Of a stretch of 64,000 nucleotides of DNA, positions 50,539 through 57,908 are shown piece after piece (within the stretch, counting starts at the first letter, position 1; the number at the start of each line of letters is the position of its first letter). This stretch comes from UBA1370 sp964515115 (GTDB lineage Bacteria > Patescibacteriota > Microgenomatia > UBA1400 > PJMF01): positions 30,711 to 94,710 of the forward strand of contig CAZESB010000002.1 in assembly GCA_964515115.1 (NCBI GenBank), written 5' to 3'. The notes beneath the pieces were generated by a model that did not search any database, was not told the origin of the DNA, and worked only from the letters and a program-made list of their open reading frames with translations. Both the position numbers and the translations under genes were made by a program.

Positions 50539-51639
50539 TTAGCCTACTACTCCTCCTTTTAAGAAAATCAGTAAAAATATTACTGTCAGAAAAAGCATGA
50601 TATGGCCGAGATTTTTACCTACCAATCGGACTGTGTGGCGTTTTTGAGAAAGGTGCAAATCGTACACCAGCACTACCAGCAACAAAATACTGATGGCTAA
50701 AGCAAAGGCTTTAGCCAGTTCCCTGGGAGAAAACAAGATATGAGGATTAATTTCTCCAATCGGCACTAGAAATTGAGCTAAAACTTGAGGAGTGTTGGCC
50801 GGAGTGGTTGAGGTGGATTGAATGGTGTTGTCGGCTAGAAATGAAGCATCCAGGCTGACTAGTTCAGTTTCGCCATCGGTGTAAATTATCGGGCTAGCAG
50901 GGCTGGCTGCTGGATTGGTTGGTGCTGGCGTTTGTTCTGGTTCTAGCGTTGGAGTCGGTGCGCCAATACTTGGAGCTGTTGGCGGTTGTGACTGAGCATT
51001 GAGGCTGCCGGTTGTTTGCGCCGCCTGATTGGTAGTGGCTGGCGCGGCGGCGACAGTTCTCGGTGTCCCAAACATTTGCACTACCAAAGTAGTATCCACT
51101 CCCTGTAAGTGACCATTAATCACTGCGATGCCTATTTCTGTATAGCGTGCATTAACAATATTGGCTCGGTGAGTAGGTGAGGCCATCCAAGCATCCACCA
51201 TGGTGGTGGTGGTCATAAAATCCCGAGCCAAGTTTTCACCAGCCACTCGGTAGGTATAGCCCACCTCATTCATAAAATCCCATGGCTCTTTGCCTGCTGG
51301 CGAAGTGTGGGCCCAATATTGATGAGCAAACATATCCTGCCCTTTGGCTTGGGCCGCTGCCGACAGAGTTGAATTGAAAACTAGCTCGTGAAGGCCTTGC
51401 TTGGCCCGTTCAGAGTTGGTGAGGCGCACGACATCTTCCGGATTGATGTTGGAAGCGTAACCTAAAATATTCTCGAGGGGCTGATAGCGTATCGTGTCAA
51501 CGTAAACTAGTGATCCAAAAACTACCACCAAAAAGGAAAGAATAAAAAGTAATTCAGGATGCAAAAGCCGTGGTCGATGGTTGTTTGAGCGGCCAGGACG
51601 AAAAAGATGAGCTAAGGTTTTATTCAGAGCAGGTATCAC
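50539..51639 (-). CDS. Membrane-anchored CAP (SCP/PR1) domain protein
   Basis: 366 residues: an N-terminal membrane helix (about 28-45), a CAP domain (about 68-205), a Pro/Thr/Ala-rich linker (about 205-290) and a C-terminal pair of helices. CAP landmarks: LTNSERAKQGLHELVFN, HTSPAGKEPWDFM, AGENLARDF (conserved Glu), SPTHRANIVNARYTEIG (conserved His/Asn). Bacterial CAP proteins are secreted and their biochemical role is unsettled. This one is held at both ends to the membrane. Start is a GTG; a weak -10 (CATAAT) lies 9 bases upstream. Confidence 0.85.
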   Translation of the reverse strand: MIPALNKTLAHLFRPGRSNNHRPRLLHPELLFILSFLVVVFGSLVYVDTIRYQPLENILGYASNINPEDVVRLTNSERAKQGLHELVFNSTLSAAAQAKGQDMFAHQYWAHTSPAGKEPWDFMNEVGYTYRVAGENLARDFMTTTTMVDAWMASPTHRANIVNARYTEIGIAVINGHLQGVDTTLVVQMFGTPRTVAAAPATTNQAAQTTGSLNAQSQPPTAPSIGAPTPTLEPEQTPAPTNPAASPASPIIYTDGETELVSLDASFLADNTIQSTSTTPANTPQVLAQFLVPIGEINPHILFSPRELAKAFALAISILLLVVLVYDLHLSQKRHTVRLVGKNLGHIMLFLTVIFLLIFLKGGVVG

Positions 51640-51687
51640 CGTGATGTTATTATGACCATTTTTTAAAACACAAACAAGTATCTCAAG

Positions 51688-52776
51688 TTATGGCGGACTA
51701 TTCAAGTTGGTTGGTGGGGAAATATTGCCTGCCCTGTCAATGACGGTTAGAGTCGGCTTTTCGTAATTGAGTAAATTAATTGGAATGGTTAATATTGCTG
51801 TATTTTTAAATTTAGCAGCAGGAAAAAGGCGGATGCTCTCTGCTAAATTTTCGGTGCTCAGCAAATACGCATAAGCATCATCAGGCTGGTTGATGACTAA
51901 AGATAATTGCTGATCATGTTCAATGGCTAAATGTGTTATTTCAGCAGGGTCCGGGGTAGATAAATCTACTGATAAATTCGCTTGCGTCAATCTTTCTGGA
52001 TTGTTTTCAAGCCAATACTCCAGACCGGTGGCTTGATTCAATGTTTCAGGGCCGAGAGTTAGTTGAGTTGTGGCTGAATAGGTTTCGGGGCCGTTTAATT
52101 TAAACACTTGGGCAGATATTAGGTTGTTGTGGGATCCGGTGATAACGATCTTATCTTGGTTGCCGAATAAAATGGCCTCGGTTGAAATTGCCGCCAGACT
52201 AACAATGGAGGGAAATTGATCATCGCCAGTGTTTTGTTGAACAAAACTTATTCTGTGTGTGCCTGCATTGAGCCTAGGAAGAGGGAGAAAAATTTGCCGC
52301 CAACTGCCGCTGGGAATGGCGGTGGAAAAATGTTCTTCATAGATATTGAGGTCGTTAATAAACACCTGGAAGTACGGACTATCAAAACCAGGTAAGTATT
52401 CTGAGTAATCGGTCTTGAGAACAAAAACCAGTGTCGAGGGATGAGTCTCGCCGATTTCGATATTTTGAGTAATGATTGCAGTGCCACTCCCATAATTTTC
52501 CTGATTGCCTCCCAAAACAAAGCATGATTCATCCTCGAAACAAGCTGGCTCTATGGTCACGTTTCCTACAGGTTCCCAGGAGTTATTAATTAGTTCAATG
52601 GGGACAAATTCTTCACCGCTTCTTTGATGAATTAGGTCTGGTTTAGCATAGATATACTCAAAGGTACCCACATACAAAATCGCGCTAGCAATTGCTGAAA
52701 AATAGGCGTGGGCAGGCTGAACAACAAGTAACGCCAAAAGCAACCAGGACAATAAAAACCGGGCAATTACCCGCAT
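51688..52776 (-). CDS. Secreted surface protein with SipW-type signal, likely beta-sandwich
   Basis: 362 residues from ATG 52776 (overlapping the signal peptidase stop as TGATG). Signal: a hydrophobic helix ending QPAHAYFSAIASA; the AYFS segment resembles SipW-dependent signals. The mature part is rich in beta strands: PHLVF-like and SWRQIFLPLPRLNAGTHRIS suggest a lectin-like or carbohydrate-binding sandwich, and the C-terminus (KPTLTVIDRAGNISPP) looks like an Ig-type repeat. Genetic linkage to SipW suggests it is exported or processed by that peptidase. The family is not known to me. Confidence 0.7.
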   Translation of the reverse strand: MRVIARFLLSWLLLALLVVQPAHAYFSAIASAILYVGTFEYIYAKPDLIHQRSGEEFVPIELINNSWEPVGNVTIEPACFEDESCFVLGGNQENYGSGTAIITQNIEIGETHPSTLVFVLKTDYSEYLPGFDSPYFQVFINDLNIYEEHFSTAIPSGSWRQIFLPLPRLNAGTHRISFVQQNTGDDQFPSIVSLAAISTEAILFGNQDKIVITGSHNNLISAQVFKLNGPETYSATTQLTLGPETLNQATGLEYWLENNPERLTQANLSVDLSTPDPAEITHLAIEHDQQLSLVINQPDDAYAYLLSTENLAESIRLFPAAKFKNTAILTIPINLLNYEKPTLTVIDRAGNISPPTNLNSPP

Positions 52777-53243
52777 CACGCGCCCGCTCCTTTTAATTTT
52801 GCAATCAACTCTTGTATCTCTAAAACAATGATCAATATACTGATGACCCAAACGCCAGCAACTATATAATACTTTTCCGGCAGCAAGAGAACGAGGCCCA
52901 GTTTAGGAATAATAAACCTAACCGCTCCAATAACGTCCGACAATTTTACCAGCTCCTTGTCCGCGGCAGCATTGGCTAAGCCTTTGGTTTGGAAACTGGT
53001 GATTGAGTTGTGGGTTTGAATGGCGGCAATTTGGTGAGTTACTCTGCCTTGAGCGTGTTGAAAGGTGATGATGTCACCAATTTGGTAATGATTTTTTCCT
53101 CTGGTGATAATTAGATCGCCCTTGTTGATCTTCGGCTCCATCGAACCAGACTTGACCAAATGGACACGGAGATTGTAATGCAGCATTAAACCAAGTGTGG
53201 CTAAAAAAGTTAAAGTTGTAATTGTAAGAAGTAGTTTTTTCAT
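52776..53243 (-). CDS. SipW-type signal peptidase I
   Basis: 155 residues from ATG 53243. One N-terminal and one C-terminal membrane helix flank an S26 domain: SGSMEPKINKGDLII carries the catalytic Ser, and GRVTHQIAAI carries His where bacterial LepB has Lys. This Ser/His pair is typical of SipW and of archaeal or eukaryotic signal peptidases. SipW-type enzymes process a few special substrates such as TasA. Both neighbouring genes encode likely substrates. An 11-base-pair hairpin lies between it and the TasA-like gene. Confidence 0.92.
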   Translation of the reverse strand: MKKLLLTITTLTFLATLGLMLHYNLRVHLVKSGSMEPKINKGDLIITRGKNHYQIGDIITFQHAQGRVTHQIAAIQTHNSITSFQTKGLANAAADKELVKLSDVIGAVRFIIPKLGLVLLLPEKYYIVAGVWVISILIIVLEIQELIAKLKGAGA

Positions 53244-53257
53244 TTTTGTGTTTTGGT

Positions 53258-53283
53258 GGGCGGCGCTTTTCAAGCGCCGCCCC
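53258..53283 (-). other. Strong GC hairpin between the TasA-like and SipW genes
   Basis: GGGCGGCGCTT and AAGCGCCGCCC pair perfectly around a 3-base loop, 13 bases after the TasA-like stop. No T-run follows on either strand, so it is not a classic terminator. It could shield the 3' end of the upstream message or lower read-through into sipW, giving more fibre protein than peptidase. Confidence 0.7.
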
Positions 53284-53295
53284 AACCCCAATTTA

Positions 53296-53850
53296 TTAAT
53301 ACTCGGCAGGCCAGTCTGCCCCATCATTAATTTGTTTAGCCGCCACATGCAATCCTAAGGTCAAATGTTCTCCCTGATACTCGTCACCTGCAGTCTCGTC
53401 AAGACCCATGGTAATCCTGTAAACCTTATGTTCCCCCGAAGCTAAAACATTAGAACCGGTGAAAGTGTCAATCAACTCGGTTTCTTGACCAATCATCAAG
53501 CCACCAACAGGCATGGGATGCCAATTGCCGCCACTCAGAACCCGAAAATCGGAAAATGAAATTGCGTCCGTGGATAATTCCGGATTGCTCCATTCTCCAG
53601 AAAAATAACCCTTTAAATTTACCGGCAAGGTACCTGTATTTTGGACTATAAATTCAAAAATATGACTACTACCAGGCCAGAGATCATCGTCCCCATCAGC
53701 AACTTGCTGGGTAACAATAATATCAACTGTTCCACTGGGAAATACTATCGGATTAGCCGTAGCCCGACTAGTAAAGTAAGCTGATGTTACTCCTATCGAC
53801 AGCACCAAAACGGTAGTAATTGTTAATAAGCTCTTGATGATTGATTTCAT
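53296..53850 (-). CDS. TasA/camelysin-like secreted protein
   Basis: 184 residues. SipW-dependent signal peptide: KSLLTITTVLVLSIGVTSAYFTS, with the AYF segment and a following NPIVFPSGTVDI strand, as in TasA/CalY proteins (quoted parts: VTSAYFTS and FPSGTVDI). The mature domain is a beta sandwich with HIFEFIVQNTGTLPVNLKGYF. TasA-like proteins form amyloid-like or donor-strand fibres on the surface of Bacillus. A strong AAGGAGG site precedes the ATG at 53850. It is first in the three-gene cassette. Confidence 0.85.
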   Translation of the reverse strand: MKSIIKSLLTITTVLVLSIGVTSAYFTSRATANPIVFPSGTVDIIVTQQVADGDDDLWPGSSHIFEFIVQNTGTLPVNLKGYFSGEWSNPELSTDAISFSDFRVLSGGNWHPMPVGGLMIGQETELIDTFTGSNVLASGEHKVYRITMGLDETAGDEYQGEHLTLGLHVAAKQINDGADWPAEY

Positions 53851-53950
53851 GAGCTAGCCTCCTTGGATTAAATATTACTGTCCCGGAGCATAAACCAAGT
53901 TTCTAGCATAATCTGTACTAAACTGAATAACGCTAGCGTCAATTGGAAAA

Positions 53951-55045
53951 TTACTGACAAAGAGCGGCAACATCACCCGAATAAACCAGGACCGCCATCC
54001 TCTCAGTACAAAAAGCAGGTAAATTTTTGCTGGATTTAGCGTTAAAATTGGGCAGCAACACTCCAGTAAAGGCGCTCCAAAAACTACCAGCACTCCTGGG
54101 TCTCAAAATCTCAAACTCGCTGACATCTGCCAAAGTAGCCAGCCTGACATAAGCATCATCTTTCGACGAAATGGCATCAATCAAGCCCAGATCCAACGCC
54201 TGCACCTCATCAAATATTAGCGCCCCTATCTCCTCCCGCAAAAATTCTGCTTCCAGCCCTCGATTGGATGCGACATAATCAACAAATTTGAGATATGAAT
54301 TATCTACGCTCTGCTGCAAAGTGTTTCTTTCTTCCGCGGTTAGAGGTCGATAAGGATTGCCCAAGTCTTTCGATCTGCCGGCGGTAATATACTCTGTTTC
54401 AATGCCATTGCTGGTAGTCACCCCCGTACCCAATAAACCCCCGTCCTCCTCCATCACGCCGTCATAATACTTGAATGGCCCGGCAATAACACCAATACTG
54501 CCGATCATCGTGCCATGATCAGCCACTATTTCATCAGCACCGACAGCAGCCCAATAAGAACCCGAGGCAGCAGTGCTACCCACATAAGCCAGCACCGGTT
54601 TGCCTGTCATATTTCTGTAATAATCAATCCCATCGGCAATAGCAGCAGTACCATAAATAGTGCCGCCAGGGGAATGGATTTCCAAAATCACACCCTCAAT
54701 CTCATCATTTTCCGCCAAAATCCTCAAATTCTCCTTAACTTCGTAACCATAAGTAATGCCCAAATCGGAAAGAAGTTCCATATAGCTGGGCAACTCGTCT
54801 CTTTCTCCCAAAATCAAGCCGTTAATGGGCAGACTGACGAACCGGCTCTCCGCGTCGGGCGTTCCGGCGTGATGTTCAAGGTCAAGATCGGTTGTGTAAG
54901 TGTCCACACTACCAACTGCTAGACCAGCTGCCAGAGCAATCAAGACTAGAAACATCACAAAAAAGGAGGTAAATAAACTAAAAACCCCAACAAAAATATA
55001 ACTAGCAAGCTTAATAAGGTTTTTGAAAAAATTTGGTACTGGCAT
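53951..55045 (-). CDS. sppA: Signal peptide peptidase SppA, S49 family
   Basis: 364 residues: an N-terminal helix (about 10-46), then a Clp-type serine protease domain. GSTAASGSYWAAVGADEIVA contains the nucleophile Ser; ITAGRSKDLGNPYRP supplies the general-base Lys; GTMIGSIGVI is also conserved. It degrades signal peptides left in the membrane, fitting the signal peptidase genes just downstream. The last 60 residues differ from typical SppA and end AVLVYSGDVAALCQ. Confidence 0.9.
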   Translation of the reverse strand: MPVPNFFKNLIKLASYIFVGVFSLFTSFFVMFLVLIALAAGLAVGSVDTYTTDLDLEHHAGTPDAESRFVSLPINGLILGERDELPSYMELLSDLGITYGYEVKENLRILAENDEIEGVILEIHSPGGTIYGTAAIADGIDYYRNMTGKPVLAYVGSTAASGSYWAAVGADEIVADHGTMIGSIGVIAGPFKYYDGVMEEDGGLLGTGVTTSNGIETEYITAGRSKDLGNPYRPLTAEERNTLQQSVDNSYLKFVDYVASNRGLEAEFLREEIGALIFDEVQALDLGLIDAISSKDDAYVRLATLADVSEFEILRPRSAGSFWSAFTGVLLPNFNAKSSKNLPAFCTERMAVLVYSGDVAALCQ

Positions 55046-55054
55046 TATCTTTCC

Positions 55055-55063
55055 AGTATAGCA
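55055..55063 (-). promoter_or_regulatory. Extended -10 of sppA
   Basis: TG-C-TATACT on the minus strand (55063-55055), 9 bases before the ATG at 55045. Confidence 0.5.
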
Positions 55064-55074
55064 GTTAGCATCGG

Positions 55075-55572
55075 CTATTTATATTCCGACTTGATCTGAA
55101 ACAAAATGTAAAAGGCCACAAAAGTGCTAATTGCCAGCAGCACCGTGTAGGCATAGTCAGACAAAATAATAGAGCTGAGCAAAATAATCAGAACAGCAAT
55201 GACTTCATTCCAAAACAACATCAGCCAACCTGGTCTTTGGTAGTTTTTCAATGGTTTGATAGCCCGGTAAAGTAAAAATGCTGCCAGCAGGTTCAAAATC
55301 AATCTTACTCCGATTACTAGTTTCTCGGAGAAAGTTAAGTTGAAAGCCACATAAGAAAAACTGGAAATCAAAGCTTGGGCGTCGGTAAGAATTTGCCAAA
55401 CAGCATAAATCAGGCCAAAAATAGCCAGGTAGGGAACAAGTTTGGCCAATATTTTCACCCATGAAGCCGGCAAGTTGGGCAAAAATGTAAAACCAGACTC
55501 TACCTGACTGATCAATTTTAGGGCTTTTTCACCAGCGAGTTTTTGGAGAATTTTTTCTGCCAGTTCATTCAT
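55075..55572 (-). CDS. Unknown membrane protein, four helices
   Basis: 165 residues: an amphipathic start (about 1-38), then four membrane helices (about 42-62, 78-100, 116-135, 140-160). No recognised motif; length and topology recall small CPR membrane proteins of unknown role. It has its own promoter, divergent from tRNA-Glu, and ends 30 bases before the sppA start. Confidence 0.65.
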   Translation of the reverse strand: MNELAEKILQKLAGEKALKLISQVESGFTFLPNLPASWVKILAKLVPYLAIFGLIYAVWQILTDAQALISSFSYVAFNLTFSEKLVIGVRLILNLLAAFLLYRAIKPLKNYQRPGWLMLFWNEVIAVLIILLSSIILSDYAYTVLLAISTFVAFYILFQIKSEYK

Positions 55573-55580
55573 GCTTTTAA

Positions 55581-55589
55581 ATTATATCA
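55581..55589 (-). promoter_or_regulatory. Extended -10 of the four-helix membrane protein
   Basis: TG-A-TATAAT on the minus strand (55589-55581), 8 bases before the ATG at 55572; it is the same consensus box as for gltX. Confidence 0.55.
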
Positions 55590-55599
55590 CCTGCTCTAC

Positions 55600-55629
55600 T
55601 TGCTCTGGAGCCGTCTCTCTTGATATAAT
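55600..55629 (+). promoter_or_regulatory. Promoter of tRNA-Glu
   Basis: TTGCTC (55600-55605), 18 bases, TATAAT (55624-55629). The tRNA begins 18 bases after the -10 box, so a short 5' leader would be removed by RNase P. Confidence 0.5.
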
Positions 55630-55647
55630 TTGGGTTCTAATTAGGCT

Positions 55648-55720
55648 GGCCCCATCGTCTAGAGGCCTAGGACGCCAGGTTCTCATCCTGGTAGCCCCGG
55701 TTCGAATCCGGGTGGGGTCA
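55648..55720 (+). tRNA. tRNA-Glu (anticodon CUC)
   Basis: Complete cloverleaf: acceptor GGCCCCA/TGGGGTC, anticodon stem CCAGG/CCTGG with loop TTCTCAT, T arm CCCGG-TTCGAAT-CCGGG, discriminator A. 73 bases, no encoded CCA. The NUDIX gene ATG lies two bases downstream. Confidence 0.96.
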
Positions 55721-55722
55721 CA

Positions 55723-56187
55723 ATGAAACACAAAAATATCGTGGCTTCATTTTTAATATTAATGAGAGGCGGCAAAGTGCTGCTGCTGAAAAGAGCTAAC
55801 ACTGGCTATCACGATGGCGATTACGGTTTGATTGCCGGCCACGTTGAGGCAAGCGAAACTTTTACCGACGCTATTATTCGGGAAGCCCAGGAAGAAGCCG
55901 GTATTGCTCTGAAACCAGACCATCTTCAAGTCGTCCACGTTATGCATCGCAAGTCTGATCTGGACAAATCAGAGCGGGTAGATGTTTATTTTCTAGCTAA
56001 AAAATGGGGCGGCAAAATCATCAACAAAGAGCCAAACAAATGCAGTGAGCTCAAATGGTTTGAGGCAGACAAACTGCCCTCCAATACTATTGGCGCTGTT
56101 CGCAAAGCCATCACTGCTGTTATAAACCAAATTCCCTACTCGGAATACGGTTGGCAGCAAGACAAAAGTAACGCTGAGATGGTCTAG
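55723..56187 (+). CDS. NUDIX hydrolase (MutT-like)
   Basis: 154 residues with a perfect NUDIX box: GHVEASETFTDAIIREAQEEAGI (residues about 37-59; quoted as GHVEASE and REAQEEAGI). It hydrolyses a nucleoside diphosphate linked to another group, possibly a damaged dNTP or ADP-ribose. It starts two bases after the tRNA-Glu 3' end, so it has no promoter of its own and relies on tRNA processing. Substrate is unknown. Confidence 0.88.
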   Translation: MKHKNIVASFLILMRGGKVLLLKRANTGYHDGDYGLIAGHVEASETFTDAIIREAQEEAGIALKPDHLQVVHVMHRKSDLDKSERVDVYFLAKKWGGKIINKEPNKCSELKWFEADKLPSNTIGAVRKAITAVINQIPYSEYGWQQDKSNAEMV

Positions 56188-56213
56188 GTGTTTGAAAGTA
56201 TTCGGGGGAAGGC

Positions 56214-56222
56214 TGCTATACT
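56214..56222 (+). promoter_or_regulatory. Extended -10 of the second NUDIX gene
   Basis: TG-C-TATACT, 7 bases before the ATG at 56230. It decides that ATG over the earlier GTG at 56188. Confidence 0.5.
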
Positions 56223-56229
56223 TTTACCT

Positions 56230-56796
56230 ATGAAAATAAAAAAATGGCAGTTGTTGTCAAAAAAAGATGTTTCGCCCAGCAAATGGTTTCCCATTGAACT
56301 GCGCAGCTACAAACTCCCCAATGGAAAAATAGTTGATGACTTTACTGTGACAACTCTGGCCGACGTGGCTATGATTGTCCCTGTCACACCAGACGAAAAA
56401 ATTGTGCTGGTGAAACAATACAAACCAGGATACGATGACGTGATTTTGGAATTTCCAGCCGGAAGACTAGAAAGTAATCACAAAAACATTGAGGAAACGG
56501 CTTTGCATGAATTGGCAGAAGAAACCGGCATCCAGGCTAACTCTCTTGAATATTTAGGAATGTTTTCAGCACTCACAACCAAGGCCACAGGAAAAATATA
56601 TTGCTACCTGGTTGAAAATGCCACTTTTAATTCTCAACAACACTTGGACGAAAACGAAGATATCGAAGTTGTTGTTTATAATTTTGATGAAATCGAAGCT
56701 CTTATGGAGAAAAATCAAATTAACGCGTCAACAACGGTGGCTTGTTGGGATTTAGTAAAGCGAAAATATCAAAATAAATTTGCCAGCTGGAGGTAG
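56230..56796 (+). CDS. NUDIX hydrolase, ADP-ribose pyrophosphatase-like, with altered box
   Basis: 188 residues. KQYKPGYDDVILEFPAGRLE and the following helix place it with ADP-ribose pyrophosphatases. The NUDIX box is altered: one extra residue in the loop, Lys for the first Glu and His for Arg (ETALHELAEETGI), while the metal-binding E-L-A-E-E core is intact. It may still be active, since the core Glu residues bind the metal. It lies between another NUDIX gene and a MazG-like gene, a nucleotide clean-up group. Confidence 0.82.
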   Translation: MKIKKWQLLSKKDVSPSKWFPIELRSYKLPNGKIVDDFTVTTLADVAMIVPVTPDEKIVLVKQYKPGYDDVILEFPAGRLESNHKNIEETALHELAEETGIQANSLEYLGMFSALTTKATGKIYCYLVENATFNSQQHLDENEDIEVVVYNFDEIEALMEKNQINASTTVACWDLVKRKYQNKFASWR

Positions 56797-56829
56797 GAAT
56801 CGCTACCACGCCCTACGGAAAGAAATCAA

Positions 56830-57204
56830 ATGCCAACCCTCAAAACCCTCATTAATAAAATTCTGGCTTTCAACCGAGCCAGAGGCTGGACACCCTTACC
56901 AGTGGATATTGCCAAATCCATTACTATTGAGTCGGCAGAGTTATTGGAGCACTTTCAATGGGATGAAACCAACTCCCACAAGCAAGGCATCGTTCCCAAA
57001 GACAAAGTTAAAATCGGCGAAGAAGTAGCTGATGTTTTTTGGTATTTGATTGCTTTTTGCTATGCCACCGGCATCAACCTTGAGGCTGCTATTCACGATA
57101 AACTGCTGAAAAACGAAAAGAAATTTCCGGTCGAAATGTTCAAGGGTCAGCATAATGACCAATTTTACAAAGAACAAAAACGCAAATACCGGCAAAACAG
57201 GTAG
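56830..57204 (+). CDS. MazG-like nucleotide pyrophosphohydrolase
   Basis: 124 residues, an all-alpha NTP-PPase fold: SITIESAELLEHFQWDE with the E-x3-E pair, KIGEEVADVFWYLIAF with E-E-x3-D, then KLLKNEKKFPVEMF. This matches the dCTP pyrophosphatase/iMazG subgroup that removes modified or surplus dNTPs. It follows the NUDIX gene by 33 bases. Confidence 0.9.
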   Translation: MPTLKTLINKILAFNRARGWTPLPVDIAKSITIESAELLEHFQWDETNSHKQGIVPKDKVKIGEEVADVFWYLIAFCYATGINLEAAIHDKLLKNEKKFPVEMFKGQHNDQFYKEQKRKYRQNR

Positions 57205-57207
57205 GTA

Positions 57208-57216
57208 TGTTAAAAT
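57208..57216 (+). promoter_or_regulatory. Extended -10 of the LysM-like gene
   Basis: TG-T-TAAAAT, 9 bases before the ATG at 57226; no Shine-Dalgarno. Confidence 0.45.
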
Positions 57217-57225
57217 ACCGCACTT

Positions 57226-57819
57226 ATGCCAAGATTTGAGAGATTCAGAAGTGTTGGAAGTGAGGAAATGAGGCTTATGCTTTACCTTGCGATTATTATT
57301 ACTATGGCGCTACCAGCAATCCGTTGGAGTACCAACAGAAATTCTACCAGAATCAATACTGTTGATTTAACGCCTCATCCCAACTTGCCCAATGATATGA
57401 GTGGTTCTCCGGAAAATATCCCCGACATTCCGAATATTCCCACTCAGCCACCAGAGTTGCCAGGCGTAATTTGTCATCAAGTTAATCCCGGTGATACAGT
57501 TTTAAAGATCCTGAGGGAAATGGGTTATTCTGATCGAGAAGCTCTCTCTGCCTTAGTAACTGTTTACAATTATTTAGGACAACAAGACCTAAGTCGTACT
57601 GGTGTGCCTAAATATAATCGTCAGCTGGACAACATCCGGCCAGGAGAAACTCTTTGCACCGGCTCAGAGCTGCCAGATCAATTACCGGCAGGAAGAGGTG
57701 GTGGCGCTCCTCTTTCTAGCCTTTTTGAACCCAGTCATGCCAAGCAACAAGCAACTAACCAACGAGTAGTACAAGCAGCCTCCAAACAGGCAAACTCTTA
57801 TCAGCTCAATAACTCCTAA
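57226..57819 (+). CDS. Anchored protein with LysM-like segment, function unknown
   Basis: 197 residues: a basic start, one membrane helix (about 17-35), a Pro/Asn-rich linker (about 45-82) and a domain (about 83-148) that starts CHQVNPGDTVLKILREMGY and ends IRPGETLC. The PGDT...PGE pattern is that of LysM-like peptidoglycan-binding modules, here unusually stretched and framed by two Cys. A low-complexity Gln/Ala tail follows. Probably a wall-binding protein. Confidence 0.65.
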   Translation: MPRFERFRSVGSEEMRLMLYLAIIITMALPAIRWSTNRNSTRINTVDLTPHPNLPNDMSGSPENIPDIPNIPTQPPELPGVICHQVNPGDTVLKILREMGYSDREALSALVTVYNYLGQQDLSRTGVPKYNRQLDNIRPGETLCTGSELPDQLPAGRGGGAPLSSLFEPSHAKQQATNQRVVQAASKQANSYQLNNS

Positions 57820-57832
57820 AGACACGGTCTTT
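57818..57832 (+). other. Short inverted repeat after the LysM-like gene
   Basis: AAAGAC and GTCTTT flank a 3-base loop right at the stop codon. There is no T-run, so it is a weak terminator candidate at best. Confidence 0.25.
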
Positions 57833-57864
57833 AATCCCCTCACTTCTCATTGACACTTTGGTTC

Positions 57865-57893
57865 TTGACTGGCCCGATCCCTTGATATATATT
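57865..57893 (+). promoter_or_regulatory. Promoter of the copper operon
   Basis: TTGACT (57865-57870), 17 bases, TATATT (57888-57893). The -10 lies inside the operator palindrome that follows. Confidence 0.7.
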
Positions 57894-57908
57894 CGAATAA
57901 TCGAATAT
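57889..57908 (+). promoter_or_regulatory. ArsR-type operator palindrome
   Basis: ATATTCGA and TCGAATAT are perfect complements around ATAA. The 8-base arms and short spacer are typical of ArsR/SmtB-family sites. The palindrome covers the -10 box, the start site and the first two bases of the arsR ATG, so bound repressor would block initiation fully. Metal binding should release it. Confidence 0.75.

Noticed and set aside
53258..53283. Hairpin as an intrinsic terminator
   Set aside because: No T-run follows the stem on either strand.
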